Shown here one piece after another: positions 51,995-62,206 of a stretch of DNA of 64,000 bases. Numbering within the stretch: position 1 is the stretch's first letter; each line of letters starts with the position of its first letter. Source of the stretch: Amaranthus tricolor. Its lineage: Eukaryota > Streptophyta > Magnoliopsida > Caryophyllales > Amaranthaceae. The position numbers and the translations under genes are program-made. The DNA is taken from positions 14,957,586-15,021,585 of the forward strand of contig NC_080060.1 of assembly GCF_026212465.1 (NCBI RefSeq), in the 5' to 3' direction. Below the pieces are notes generated by a model that saw nothing but the letters and a program-made list of their open reading frames with translations, was not told the origin of the DNA and made no database searches.

Positions 51995-53603
51995 TATGCA
52001 TATGGCACTGGTATTATCACAATAAATAGGAACACATTCAAACTTAATACCAAAATCTCTTACCTGCTGTTTTATCCAAAGCATTTGGGAACAGCAAGCT
52101 GCTGCTGCTACGTATTCAGCTTCGATAGTGGATAATGCAACAGTGTTTTGCTTCTTTGAACTCCATGACACTAAACATGAGCCAAGGAATTGTACCATAC
52201 CTGACGTACTTTTTCTGTTTACAAGATCTCCTGCATAATCTGCATCACTAAAACCTTTCAAATCATAGACATCACTTTTAGGGTAAAATAGGGACAAGTC
52301 GTCTGTTCCCTTCAAATATCTTAGAATTCGTTTTACTGCAGTGAGATGTGATTCTTTAGGATTGGATTGAAATCTAGCACATAAGCCTACACTAAAAGCA
52401 ATATCGGGTCTACTTGCAGTTAAATACAATAAAGAGCCAATCATGCCTCTATACATAGTTTGATCAATATTTGTTCCATTTGGGTCTTCATCTAATCTAA
52501 CATTTGTAGCCATAGGTGTATTGTTGGTTTTAGCATTATTCAAGCCATATTTCTTGAGAAGTTCTTTTATATATTTTTGTTGGTGAATAAAGATACCATT
52601 AGCTGTTTGTTTAATTTGTAACCCAAGGAAGAAGTTTAATTCTCCCATCATGCTCATTTCAAATTCGGTGCTCATTTGGTTAGCAAATCCTTTACACAAC
52701 AGTTCATTGGTGGCTCCAAAAATAATATCATCAACATATATTTGAACAACTAAAATATTCGAACCTCTATTCTTAAAGAATAAGGTTTTGTCAATTTTGC
52801 CTCTTACAAAGTCATTTTGAATCAAAAACTTTGATAGTCTTTCATACCATTGCCTAGGAGCTTGTTTTAAGCCATAAAGAGCTGTATCAAGCTTGTAGAC
52901 ATGATCAAGACAAGAGGTATTTTCAAAGCATGGGGGTTGTTTAACAAAAACTTATTCATCAAGAAAACCATTTAAGAAAGCACATTTCACATCCATTTGA
53001 TATAATTTCAAGTTCATGAATGCAGCAAAAGAAATTAAGATTCTTATAGCCTCTAACCTTGCTACCGGAGCAAATGTCTCGGTATAATCAATACCTTCTT
53101 GTTGATTGTATCCTTTGACCACAAGCCTTGCTTTGTTTCTTACAATTATTCCATGCTCATCTAGTTTATTCCGAAATACCCATTTCAAACCAATTACCTT
53201 TTTGTGTTTTGGTTTGGGTTCCAAGTGCCATACTTTATATCTTTCAAATTCATCCAATTCGTCTTGCATGGCCACGATCCATTCGAAATCCTTTAGAGCT
53301 TCTTCATGATTCGTGGGCTCGAGTGATGATAGGACCGCAAAGTGTGCACAAAAGTTTCTCATTTGAGATCTAGTTTGTGTTCCTTTATTCAAATCACTTA
53401 TAATCAAATCAAGAGGATGATAACTTTGATATTTCCAAGGTTTGGGCACAAATTCTCTTGTGGGAACAGTAGTATGTCCTGGTTCATCAGCTTGGTCGTC
53501 ATTCTGTTCAGCTACTGGATTAGCTTGCTCTTCTGTGGGAACAGCTGGATTGGGAACAGTCTGTTGGTTCTCAAGTACTGGCTGTTCCTGATCAAGATCG
53601 TCC
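51875..53603 (-). pseudogene. Reverse transcriptase / RNase H of the Sirevirus-like element
   Basis: RVT_2 begins with [17 protein letters not shown] and [15 protein letters not shown] (about 53040-53200). QIYVDDIIFG holds the catalytic Asp pair (about 52735). RNase H has GFSDADYAGD, STIEAEYVAAA and IYCDNTSAI with its acidic residues present. Only one stop is seen in the core, a TAA at 52950-52952 where DEEV is expected; the frame is otherwise continuous. The upstream acidic linker, rich in Pro/Glu/Gln, runs to the CACTA insertion at 53606, beyond which the integrase part continues at 57464. The end is altered by a ~53-bp duplication. Confidence 0.92.
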
Positions 53604-53899
53604 CTTCACTACAAGAAAACTTGTTTTTAGCAACAAGTTTTAGCAACGACTATATTTTTTTCGTTGCGAAAAATACAAGTTGTTGCGAAATCCGTTGTTG
53701 TATCTAAATAATCGTTGCCATAAAAAAAATGAGCGCGGGCTTTGAAATAATTAATATTTGTTTTTTGCAACGATACCAGTCGTTGCTATAAAGCATTATT
53801 AGGTAACGCAACAACACGAGTCGTTGCGAAAAATTATTTTATATATTGCAACAACAATGTCATTGCAAAATATTCTCTATTTTATTTCTTCTATCTTTT

Positions 53900-54600
53900 C
53901 CTTTTCTTTTAATTTGATTAAAAATACCCAAACCCTTCCCTTCTCCCTCACTTCGATTGAAACCAAAAATCAGCCAAACCACACTCCTCAATTGAACACA
54001 TCAAAATCCAAGAACACCTTCTTCCTTCTCGCCGTTTCCTCTGAAAATGGTTGATTTCTTGCTTGAATTCTGCTGCAGTTGACCAACCTTCTTCCTCATT
54101 CAATCCATTGATTTTCGAGTGCAATCCTTGTAATCTTGATCTGAATTTTCAAAGAATGCAGCCCTAATTATAGCCTCCTTCTTTGAAGCTTTCCTTCGAA
54201 AAACAGCAATGGCAAGATCCGCATCTTCTTCTTCCTCTCGCTAAAACTCAGAAGCAACAACTGCATCCGTATGTCCTTCCCTTCTTCTTGTGCCATTTTT
54301 TTTTGAGTTCCGATTTACATGTTTGATGATGTCTTGCCTTCTCCTCTGCCTTAGTTCTTGAAGAACCCAGCAACAAACAACGAACCTACCCTCAAGAAAC
54401 TCAAATCAAGTGCAGCAGCCATGGTCGCCTTCTTCACCTCGATTCTCTGAACAACACAATAACAATATTCCTTCTTGCCTTCGATTTTCGAAGAAATAAG
54501 GGGTAGTTGGGTTCCCTTTGATTGCTGGGGCGTGAATTTGAAGCAAACAATCAACTTCTTGTTCTTCCTTTGAAATAGACGCCGAATTCTTCCAGCAAAT
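53900..54600 (+). other. Leader-like, C/T-rich segment within the small CACTA
   Basis: TTCTTCC-rich sequence with short ATG-started stretches (for example 54052 and 54210) looks like plant 5' leader or first-exon material. I recognise no protein. It may be captured or belong to the element's own leader. Confidence 0.35.
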
Positions 54601-55520
54601 TATGGTAATTGTTTTATTTATTCAATTCTTTTTTAAGGTAAAACCTAATTTTAGTGAAAGTTAGGGTTTTAGTGATTGATATTAGTGCTGGGATTTATAT
54701 TTTAGTGATTGATATTAGTGTTGGAATTGATATTTTAACCTAATTGTAATCAGTTATTGATATTTCAGTGATTGAAATTAGTGCTGGGGTTGAAATTGTG
54801 ATTGATAATAGTGTTGGGTTTTAGTGATTGAAATTGCTTTGTTTTTTTCTACTTTGCTGATGTTTGCTGCTTTCCATTTTAATTGCACCATGCTTCTTAG
54901 TATACTAAAGATTGGGATATCGGACAAGGTGACATTAGCAATTTGTGTATTTGATTGTTATGCTGCTGGCTAGTTATTCTTTAGAGTTTGGACCTTGTTT
55001 TTTATATGGGAAGTATATAGAGAATTCTAATTGACTGCTAGAGCTTTCTCATTGGTGGCTGAGGAATAATTTTGGCTTTTGATAGCCCCAATACTTAATC
55101 GCTCTCTCTCTGTAACACATATCACATTTGTTTTAAAACAGAAACAAAAATCAAAAATTATGCTAAGTATGCTTCCAGGTCTGATCTGTCTGACAGGGGA
55201 CCTTCAGCTCCCTTTTTTGGTGTCTTAATGTGATCTTTAGGAGGCATTTAAGGTCTTGATGGAAAGGTCCATGTGTAGAGATTCCAAAACTATCCTTGGT
55301 GTCTCCTGGGATGGTCAGGTTGGCTCTGTGGAAGAGCTGCAAGGTACGCTGGTCAGCAGGTGGTGGCTGCAGCTCTGTTTGTGTTGTTTGAAGCTTCTGT
55401 TCTGTTTGCTTGTTGTTAGAATTCTTCTTATAATTGGATCAAAAACTTATGGAGCATTTAAGTTCATGAAAGTTACCTTAAAAATTTATTTCCAGCATTC
55501 CTTGTAGGTATTGGGATAGA

Positions 55521-55763
55521 GACTACTATAGGAGGACACGAAGACGAGAAGATAATGAAGGCATGAACTTCATTGAGTTTGTGAGTGAAATTATCATTTT
55601 GATGCTGCTTGACAATGTTCCAATCATGAAGATGTTGATTAAAATTTTTTGGGGGGATTAAGCATTGAAACTAATTGATATGATTGCTTTGCTGTAGGTC
55701 TTCTCATTTGTTTTTGGAGACGGTGATCCAAATCAAGGAATTGAAGAGAAGAGGTGGAAGCTG
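55521..55763 (+). pseudogene. Captured host gene fragment: two exons with intron inside the small CACTA
   Basis: The first exon piece (to 55580) encodes DYYRRTRRREDNEGMNFIEF. A GTGAGT donor, a 117-bp intron and a GCTGTAG acceptor follow, then an exon at 55698-55763 with VFSFVFGDGDPNQGIEEKRW. Joining them in phase 0 gives a smooth MNFIEF-VFSFVFGDGDPN run. From memory this resembles a conserved stretch of a plant chloroplast-targeted protein of unknown function, but I cannot confirm which. A next donor GTAATG follows at 55764. No full gene is present, so capture by the transposon is the best reading. Confidence 0.6.
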
Positions 55764-56559
55764 GTAATGTTTGAGCATTGAAATTAGATTGTTCTTTTCA
55801 AATTGAAGCTGGTAATGTTTATTCAAGTTGATTTGTATGTTATATCATAAGGTAAGTACTATGCTGCATATAGTGGGATCTGTAATTCTATATTGGTGTA
55901 TGTTTGCTGTTCTCTTCTTGAGTTTGTTCAAAATAAGACGGAAAAGTATTAGAATACGAGGTAGCTAATTAAGTACGTTATTTCATGAGTTATGTACTAT
56001 GCTTATGTGCTGCATATAGTGGGATCCATAATTCTGTATTGGTGTATGTTTGCTGTTCTGTTTTCGAGTTTGTCCAAAATAAGACTAAAAAAATAATAGA
56101 ATATGAGGTAGCTAATAAGTTAAGACCATTTGAGCTCTCTTACAGGTCATTAGTTTCATGGGTTAGTTTGAAAGGCGGGGCTTCAACAAAGTACTTTACA
56201 TGTTTATTGCTTGGAGAGGTTTGAATGGATGTTTTGCTTATTTTGCAGTATATGATGCAACAGTGCATTCACCTTAGGATATATATTGATGATAGGATGG
56301 GTTTCATTTGATTGCTTAATGGTTTTACATGAGGTACCATCCAGCAATGTAGTTTTCTCCTTATTTCCAATGTGGTGCTTTGATACTACAATTTCGAAAA
56401 TCTTAGCTGTAGCTTTAAATTTGCTACGTGCAGCAAAGATTTCTTTTACTACACTAGGCGCAGCAGTTGAACATCTCATGCGTCTTATTTTATGTATTCT
56501 TTGGTATTAGTGCTTTTAAGACAGCTGATTGAGATGTATAACATAAATCTCGTTGCAGA

Positions 56560-56790
56560 TCAAGTTTTTCAGGGTAGCAAGCTCAACTCTTCAAGACTTA
56601 AAGATGAGGATGATGATAACGTTCAGGATGATGTATGCAAAGCAGTCATCCCTTGGGTACCTTTTCATACACTCAACCCATTACCAAAAATACAAACGGA
56701 GGTGTCAGATTCAATGGAAGCAGATGAAATTGAAGCATCAACTATGGAGATTGAAAATGCAAAGTGCCTATCACTTGTAAATTTTTGCAT
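56560..56790 (+). other. Second possible captured coding segment
   Basis: A frame from an AG acceptor-like site (GTTGCAG near 56559) reads DQVFQGSKLNSSRLKDEDDD and continues with VIPWVPFHTLNPL, then an acidic tail, to about 56806. Composition looks coding, but I do not recognise it. It may belong to the same captured gene or another. Confidence 0.35.
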
Positions 56791-57463
56791 GAAAACTTGT
56801 ATATGGTAGGAGAATTATTTTGGAAAATTGGTTATACGTTACATGTATATGAATTACGTATATTTTTGACACACGATAATATTTGGGACGTGTGATATTT
56901 TGGGATACGAATTAATATATAATGATAATCGATGATATTAGTTTAGTTGGTTATAAATTATTTATTATTTTAATTGTCTAGTTTATATATAGATTGTAGA
57001 TTGTTTTAGAAGATAACAAAGTCGTTGCGAAAAATGTGTATATTTTTTGCAACGGTAATAGTTGTTGCTAAAAACATTAATAACAAATTTTTACTTAATT
57101 GTTTTCCCTACAGTAAAGTCGTTGCAAAAGATTGACTATCATGTATTGCAACAACTTGAATTGTTGTGAAAAACATATATTTAACAACGAAAACAGTTGT
57201 AGCTAAAAATGCAGAAAATTTGGCAACGAGCTTTTTTGTTGCTAAAAACGTTGGAAGGAATTGCAACGATACTTCTTTTGCAACAATAGATCTCGTTGCA
57301 AAAAACAGATACCTTTTGCAACCACCATAGTCGTTGCTAAAACCTTTAGCTACGGCTGTACCCGCAACAATGGAATTCGTTGCAAAAAACATTTTTAGCA
57401 ATGAAATCAGGTTTTTAGCAACGACTTTTTCTGTTGCTAAAAACAAGTTTTCTTGTAGTGCTT

Positions 57464-58859
57464 TCTGCCTCTTCTGGGATCAGCTGTTCACCTACTGTTC
57501 CTTGATCTAGTATTTTCATTTCTTCTTCATCATTCTCTAGATTTGCAAGACCTATCTTAAAATAATTTGTATCCTGTTCACTTGACAAAAAGTTAGTTTC
57601 ATCGAAAATTATGTGAACGGATTCTTCCACGCTCATTGTTCTTTTTTTATAAACTCTGTAAGCCTTACTATGTGATGAGTAGCCAAGAAATACTGCTTCA
57701 TCACTTCTTTCATCAAACTTCCCTATATTTCGTTTTCCATTCACATGAACAAAACATTTGCATCTAAACACACAAAAATAGTAAATATTTGGTTTAACAG
57801 CTTTAAGCAATTCATAGGGTGTCTTTGAAGTGATTGGTCTTATTAATACACGATTCAAAATATAACATGCAATATTAACAGCTTCGGCCCAAAAATTTCT
57901 AGGTAGACCACTAGCAATTAACATGGGTCTAGCCATTTCCTCTAAAGTTCTATTTTTCCTTTCTACTACACCATTTTGTTGTAGTGTTCGTGGTGCCGAA
58001 AAATTATGACTTAATCCATGCTCATTGCAATAATTCATGAACTTGAATTTTCGAATTCTCTACCATGATCTGACCTTATGTGAATAATTTGATTATTGGT
58101 AGATTTTTGTATTTTGTTAGCGAAAGAAACAAACTCATTAAAACCTTCATCTTTACTAACTAAAAATAAAATCCAAGTAAATCTATTGTAATCATCAACA
58201 ATAACAAACACATATCTTTTGCCACTACGGCTTTGTGTTCTCAGAGGTCCACATAGATCCATATGTAATAATTCAAGTGGTTTAGTGGTGTTTACAATAT
58301 TCTTTGATTTAAAAGATGACCTTACTTGTTTCCCTTTGGCACAAGGATCACAAATTTCATCCTTAAAGAATTTTATAGTTGGTAGTCCTCTAACTAGGTC
58401 TTTTGATCTTAATGTATTAATCAATGTATAGCTGGCGTGACCTAGACGCTTATGCCAAAGAAGTGGGTCGTCTTCTACAACGCTTAGACTAGTTTTGGGA
58501 ACAGTGTCCAGGTCCACTACATAAGTGTTCCCTTTTCTGATTCCCTCAAGCACGATGTCTCCTGTGTCATTCCTAGAAATAATGCACTTTTCAGAAGTAA
58601 AGTTCACAGAGTTACCTTTATCGCAAAAATGAGAAATGCTAAGTAAGTTATGTTTCAAATTCTCGACTAAAAATACATTATCAATAGCATGGGAACATGA
58701 CCTTCCAACTTTTCCTTTGGCGATTATCTCACCCTTCATATTGTCACCGAAGGTTACTGTTCCCCCATCATAGGCTTCAAGTGAGAGAAATTTAGACTTG
58801 TCACCCGTCATGTGCTTGGAACACCCACTGTCGAGATACCATGAGCTGTTCCCCCTCAC
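57464..58859 (-). pseudogene. Protease and integrase of the Sirevirus-like element
   Basis: Minus strand: SSWYLDSGCSKHMTGD holds the aspartic protease Asp-Ser-Gly (about 58805-58845). LLWHKRLGHASYTLIN is the GAG-pre-integrase motif, followed by C-x2-C (CDPCAKGKQVRSSF). The integrase core has MDLCGPLRTQSRSGKRYVF and RSDHGREFEN, then QQNGVVERKNRTLEEMARPM with the third acidic residue. One base is missing at about 58040, shifting the frame between the second Asp region and the Glu region. The coding sequence runs into the nested CACTA at 57463. The integrase C-terminal part has FDERSDEAVFLGYSSHSKAY. Confidence 0.93.
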
Positions 58860-58875
58860 TTGGACCTAAAAGAAA

Positions 58876-60688
58876 TCAATGGTTAGTTACAGGAACCCAA
58901 ACTTTCTTTGGTTCCTTGTCGTTTTTGCATGAATCAATTTTCTTAATCATAATGTTATCGACATAATTTCTGTTGGAGACAGTGTACTGTTCCCTTTTGG
59001 TGCACTGGTCCTTCAGATGGCCAGTTCCTCCACAGAAGGAACAGATTCTGTCACTAGGGAGATCAACGTAAGCCTTTTTCTTCTTGTTATTCTTAAAATA
59101 ATTTAGGCCTTGTGAATTTTTACTTTTGGCATCTTGAATCCATTTGGGAGTAGTTTTGATTATCTCTTTTTCTCTTGAATTTAATTCAAGCTTATCACCA
59201 TTGTTACGGTTGGATTCTAGATACAATTTTGAATTTTTAAAATATAGCACAAATCTTTAGTAGATGCATCATTCAATTCTTCATTTAAGCTTAATAATTT
59301 ATATTGTGATAACTCAATATTAAGAATAACATTTTCCTTTTTAATTCTCTCCATATTTTCCTTTAAAATTATGTTTTGGTCCAACAAACCGAAAAATCTG
59401 TTTTGGACATCGGATCTAAAGGTGTTTATATAGGAGACATGGTCTTTGCTTAACTTGAGCTACTTTTCTAATTAGAGACACTTATCATTGCAATTTTCTA
59501 ATTTATTCTATGTCTCATTTAGCAACTCTATTAATTTACTTTTACTTAACTTGGATAGATGGACAGAAAATGGATTACAGATATGTACCTGCTTTCCTTT
59601 GGATTCCCTCTCCTTGCTTTCATGCGTAGCCGTGAGACATAGGTTTGATGTCTCTTCCTCTTCGGGAACAACTGTTTCATCATCACTTTCAGTCTCTCCC
59701 CATGCAACGATCATGGCTTTGCGAAAGTCACTCTTGTTAAAGTATCCTTTGTTCAACGGTTTTCTTGAATCCCTTGTCTTTCCCTTGCCCTTTTCATTCT
59801 TCCACATTGGGCAATACTTGATGAAGTGCTCGGTACTTCCACATTTGTGGCATTCAAGATTGGTTTTTGTTCTTCTTTCTTTGTTGTTTCTTTGATTTGC
59901 ATACCTGCTGTTCCTGAAGAACTTCTTGAATTTTCGTACCAGTAAGGCAGCTTCTTCCTCATCGCATTGTGACTCGTCCTGTTCCCCAACTGCCAGGGCC
60001 AGTCCCTTGTTCCTGGAACTGTCGGCTATTCCCAAATGTAATATATGCGTCATTAGGGAACCAACCAGCTCCTCTGGATTAAACTTTGTAAAATCTTTGG
60101 ACTCTTGTATAGCAGTAACCTTGGCCCTCCGGCGCTCATCTTGAGGAAGGCTCCTAAGGATCTTCCTTATTTGTTCATCGGTGGGAATTATTCATCCAAG
60201 AGAGACAAGTTCGTTTGTTATGTTGGTGAACCTTGTGAACATCTCTTGGATGCTTTCCATTGGTTCCATAACAAATCTTCATATTTAGACATTAACAAAT
60301 CAATTTTGGAACATTTGACTTGACTTGTTCCCTCATGGGTAACAGCTAGCAGGTCCCAAATCTGCTTGGCAGATTTGCACCCCATTATACGATTGTGTTC
60401 ATTTGGTCCAAGACCACAGTGAAGTAATTTTATGGCAAGAGCGTTTAATTCCATTTTTTGAAAATCTTCTTTTTCATATTCGGTTATTGGTTTGGGAACT
60501 ACTTCATTGTTGGAGTTAGTAATGGTTACCTCAAAATCTCCAATTTCGATGACTCTCCAAACTTGATAATTTTCTGCCTTGATGAAGATCTTCATCCTAT
60601 TCTTCTAGTATGTATAGAATTTTCCATCAAACATGGGCGGTCTTCGAGTAGAATACCCTTCTTCCATTCGCTCGTTCATAATTGACAT
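58876..60688 (-). pseudogene. gag region of the Sirevirus-like element
   Basis: From ATG 60688 the frame meets a TAG at 60605-60607 where Trp is expected. It then reads NRMKIFIKAENYQVW and LLHCGLGPNEHNRI, then MGCKSAKQIWDLLAVTHEGT, a UBN2-type gag. A frame break lies near 60265. CHKCGSTEHFIKYC (about 59845) and CSFCGGTGHLKDQC (about 59025) are two CCHC zinc knuckles for RNA packaging. Between them (59250-59508) is a Lys/Glu/Leu-rich, coiled-coil-like stretch with stops. A break near 58870 separates this part from the protease. Confidence 0.88.
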
Positions 60689-60741
60689 TTTTGGGAACAC
60701 CAGGATTTTGCCCTCAGGGTTTTCTGATCTACTGGGAACAG

Positions 60742-60754
60742 GGCTCTGATACCA
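60742..60754 (-). other. Primer binding site of the Sirevirus-like element
   Basis: The minus strand reads TGGTATCAGAGCC, matching the 3' end complement of initiator tRNA-Met, two bases inside the LTR end at 60757. Confidence 0.93.
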
Positions 60755-60756
60755 TT

Positions 60757-62206
60757 TGTAGACTCAATTAGGAACGGGAACAGCAACAAGAGGGGGGGTG
60801 AATTGTTGTTGTTACTAGTTTAAGGGTTCTTGCCATGTTTTTGCGGATTGAATTAAAATAAATAAAGCTTAAACTTAGAGCAAAATAATAAAAGAGACAA
60901 ACGATTTTTACATGGAAACTTTCTGCGCCTAAACAGAAGGAAAAACCATGACCCCTCGGGATTTCTAAATACTCCACTATGTTTAAGGCAATTAGTTACA
61001 ATTACAATAAACACCTTACTTTACTCGAAGCGAATCAACCAGGCCAACTCTTCTCTCTCAAATTGCTTTACTCAAAGCAACAAACTTAGCTTTACTAAAT
61101 GCTAAACTCCTCAATAGCTTCACTCAAAGCTATCTAATCCCCCCTTAAACTCACCCGAGTTTAGTTACAAGTTCTCTCAAAAACCTACAAAAAGGATAAA
61201 AATCTTAAAAATAAAATCAATGAGTTGCTCAAGAAAATATTATGAGTTAATTGGCAATTTTCAAAACAAAATATTTCTTGTGAATTTCCAAAAATAATCG
61301 CATGAAAATAAAAAAGTTCATACGTTAGATATGTTTTGGAACAGCCGAATTCACTTGCTATTTATAAAAAAATAAAATCTCTAAGAAAATGGAATAATCT
61401 AATCCATTATTCGTTTATAAAAAAGATCATGGGAGTAATGTGGATTAATCAAACAGATGGTTATTTCCACAAGACTTGATTAAATCAAGCATACGATTAA
61501 AACAACAATAACCGTTGTTCCCATTTACTAATAATAGGTTCTGTTCCCTTTAAGCAACAGCAGTTCCTGTTCTAGTAATAACTGCTGGAACTTTTATGCT
61601 ATTTATAGAAACGGTTATACTTACTAAAAATAGGAATGGTTACATGATAACTAATTATAGGAACGATAACCTATTTTCTAAGATAAAGACCGGTTCTAAA
61701 ATAATAATAGCTAAGACCTATTCAACAGCAGCCGTTCCTATATTTAGCAAATCCAACATTTACTAAATATAGATCCTAAAATAATGCTAAGTAAATACGA
61801 AAAATCATTTTGGAAAATCTTTTGCCAATTAACTTTAATAAATTATAATTGCAACACATTAACTTTATTTTCTACATCAACTAAAAAATAATAATTAAAT
61901 AGTAATCAGAATTTTCAGTGGACGTAGGCTGATTCCAGTTAGAAATAGTGCGCTGTCTCTAAATTCCAGTTTAGCTGGAACATCCAACTTGGGAACAGTA
62001 GACTTCCTGTCTCCATTTTACATCCCAAGCGATATACTCTTCTAACATCTCTTGAATCCTTTTGACATGTACATTTCCATAAACGAAGCCATAGGTACTA
62101 TCAACGATCATAATGACGACCGGATATCGACCTGCACATAATCTCTAAAAAAAACATATTTGTTTAAATACAGTGTAGTCATCATCAAAACTCAAGAGGT
62201 CCAACA
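60757..62206 (-). repeat. LTR (1,450 bp) shared between two tandem Sirevirus-like copies
   Basis: On the plus strand it begins TGTAGACTC and ends GGTCCAACA, so on the minus strand it is TGTTGGACC to GAGTCTACA. TATAAATAG boxes on the minus strand at 61599-61607 and 61358-61366 are promoter candidates. The left side abuts the primer site of the left element. The right side abuts a polypurine tract (62207-62220) and the 3' ORF of another copy. Confidence 0.9.

Larger units (their letters stand above)
53607..57460. mobile_element. Non-autonomous CACTA element, 3,854 bp, inside the Sirevirus-like element
   Basis: The termini are CACTACAAGAAAACTTG and its inverse ending CTTGTAGTG. CTT is duplicated on both sides (53604-53606 and 57461-57463). 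TAGCAACGA / TCGTTGC-type subterminal repeats are dense at both ends (53625-53870 and 57020-57440). It separates the integrase and RT parts of the retrotransposon, so it inserted later. It encodes no transposase. It contains spliced host-gene-like pieces around 55521-55763. This family is distinct from the 24-kb CACTA, which has different TIRs and subterminal motifs. Confidence 0.95.
46924..62206 (-). mobile_element. Sirevirus-like Ty1/Copia retrotransposon with nested CACTA and hAT insertions
   Basis: On the minus strand: 5' LTR (60757-62206), primer site, gag, zinc knuckles, protease, integrase, RT/RNase H, extra 3' ORF, polypurine tract, 3' LTR (46924-48164). Without the two later insertions it is about 10.6 kb. 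The length, the polypurine tract followed by TGTTGG and the ORF between pol and the 3' LTR fit the Sirevirus group. Frameshifts and stops affect every coding part. The two LTRs differ at scattered bases by eye, so it is not a very recent insertion. Confidence 0.9.

Noticed and set aside
53106..53707. Plus-strand frames over the RT region
   Set aside because: Shadows of the minus-strand polymerase, extending into CACTA terminal repeats.
57108..57446. Minus-strand frame of 112 codons
   Set aside because: It translates the TAGCAACGA subterminal repeats of the small CACTA element.
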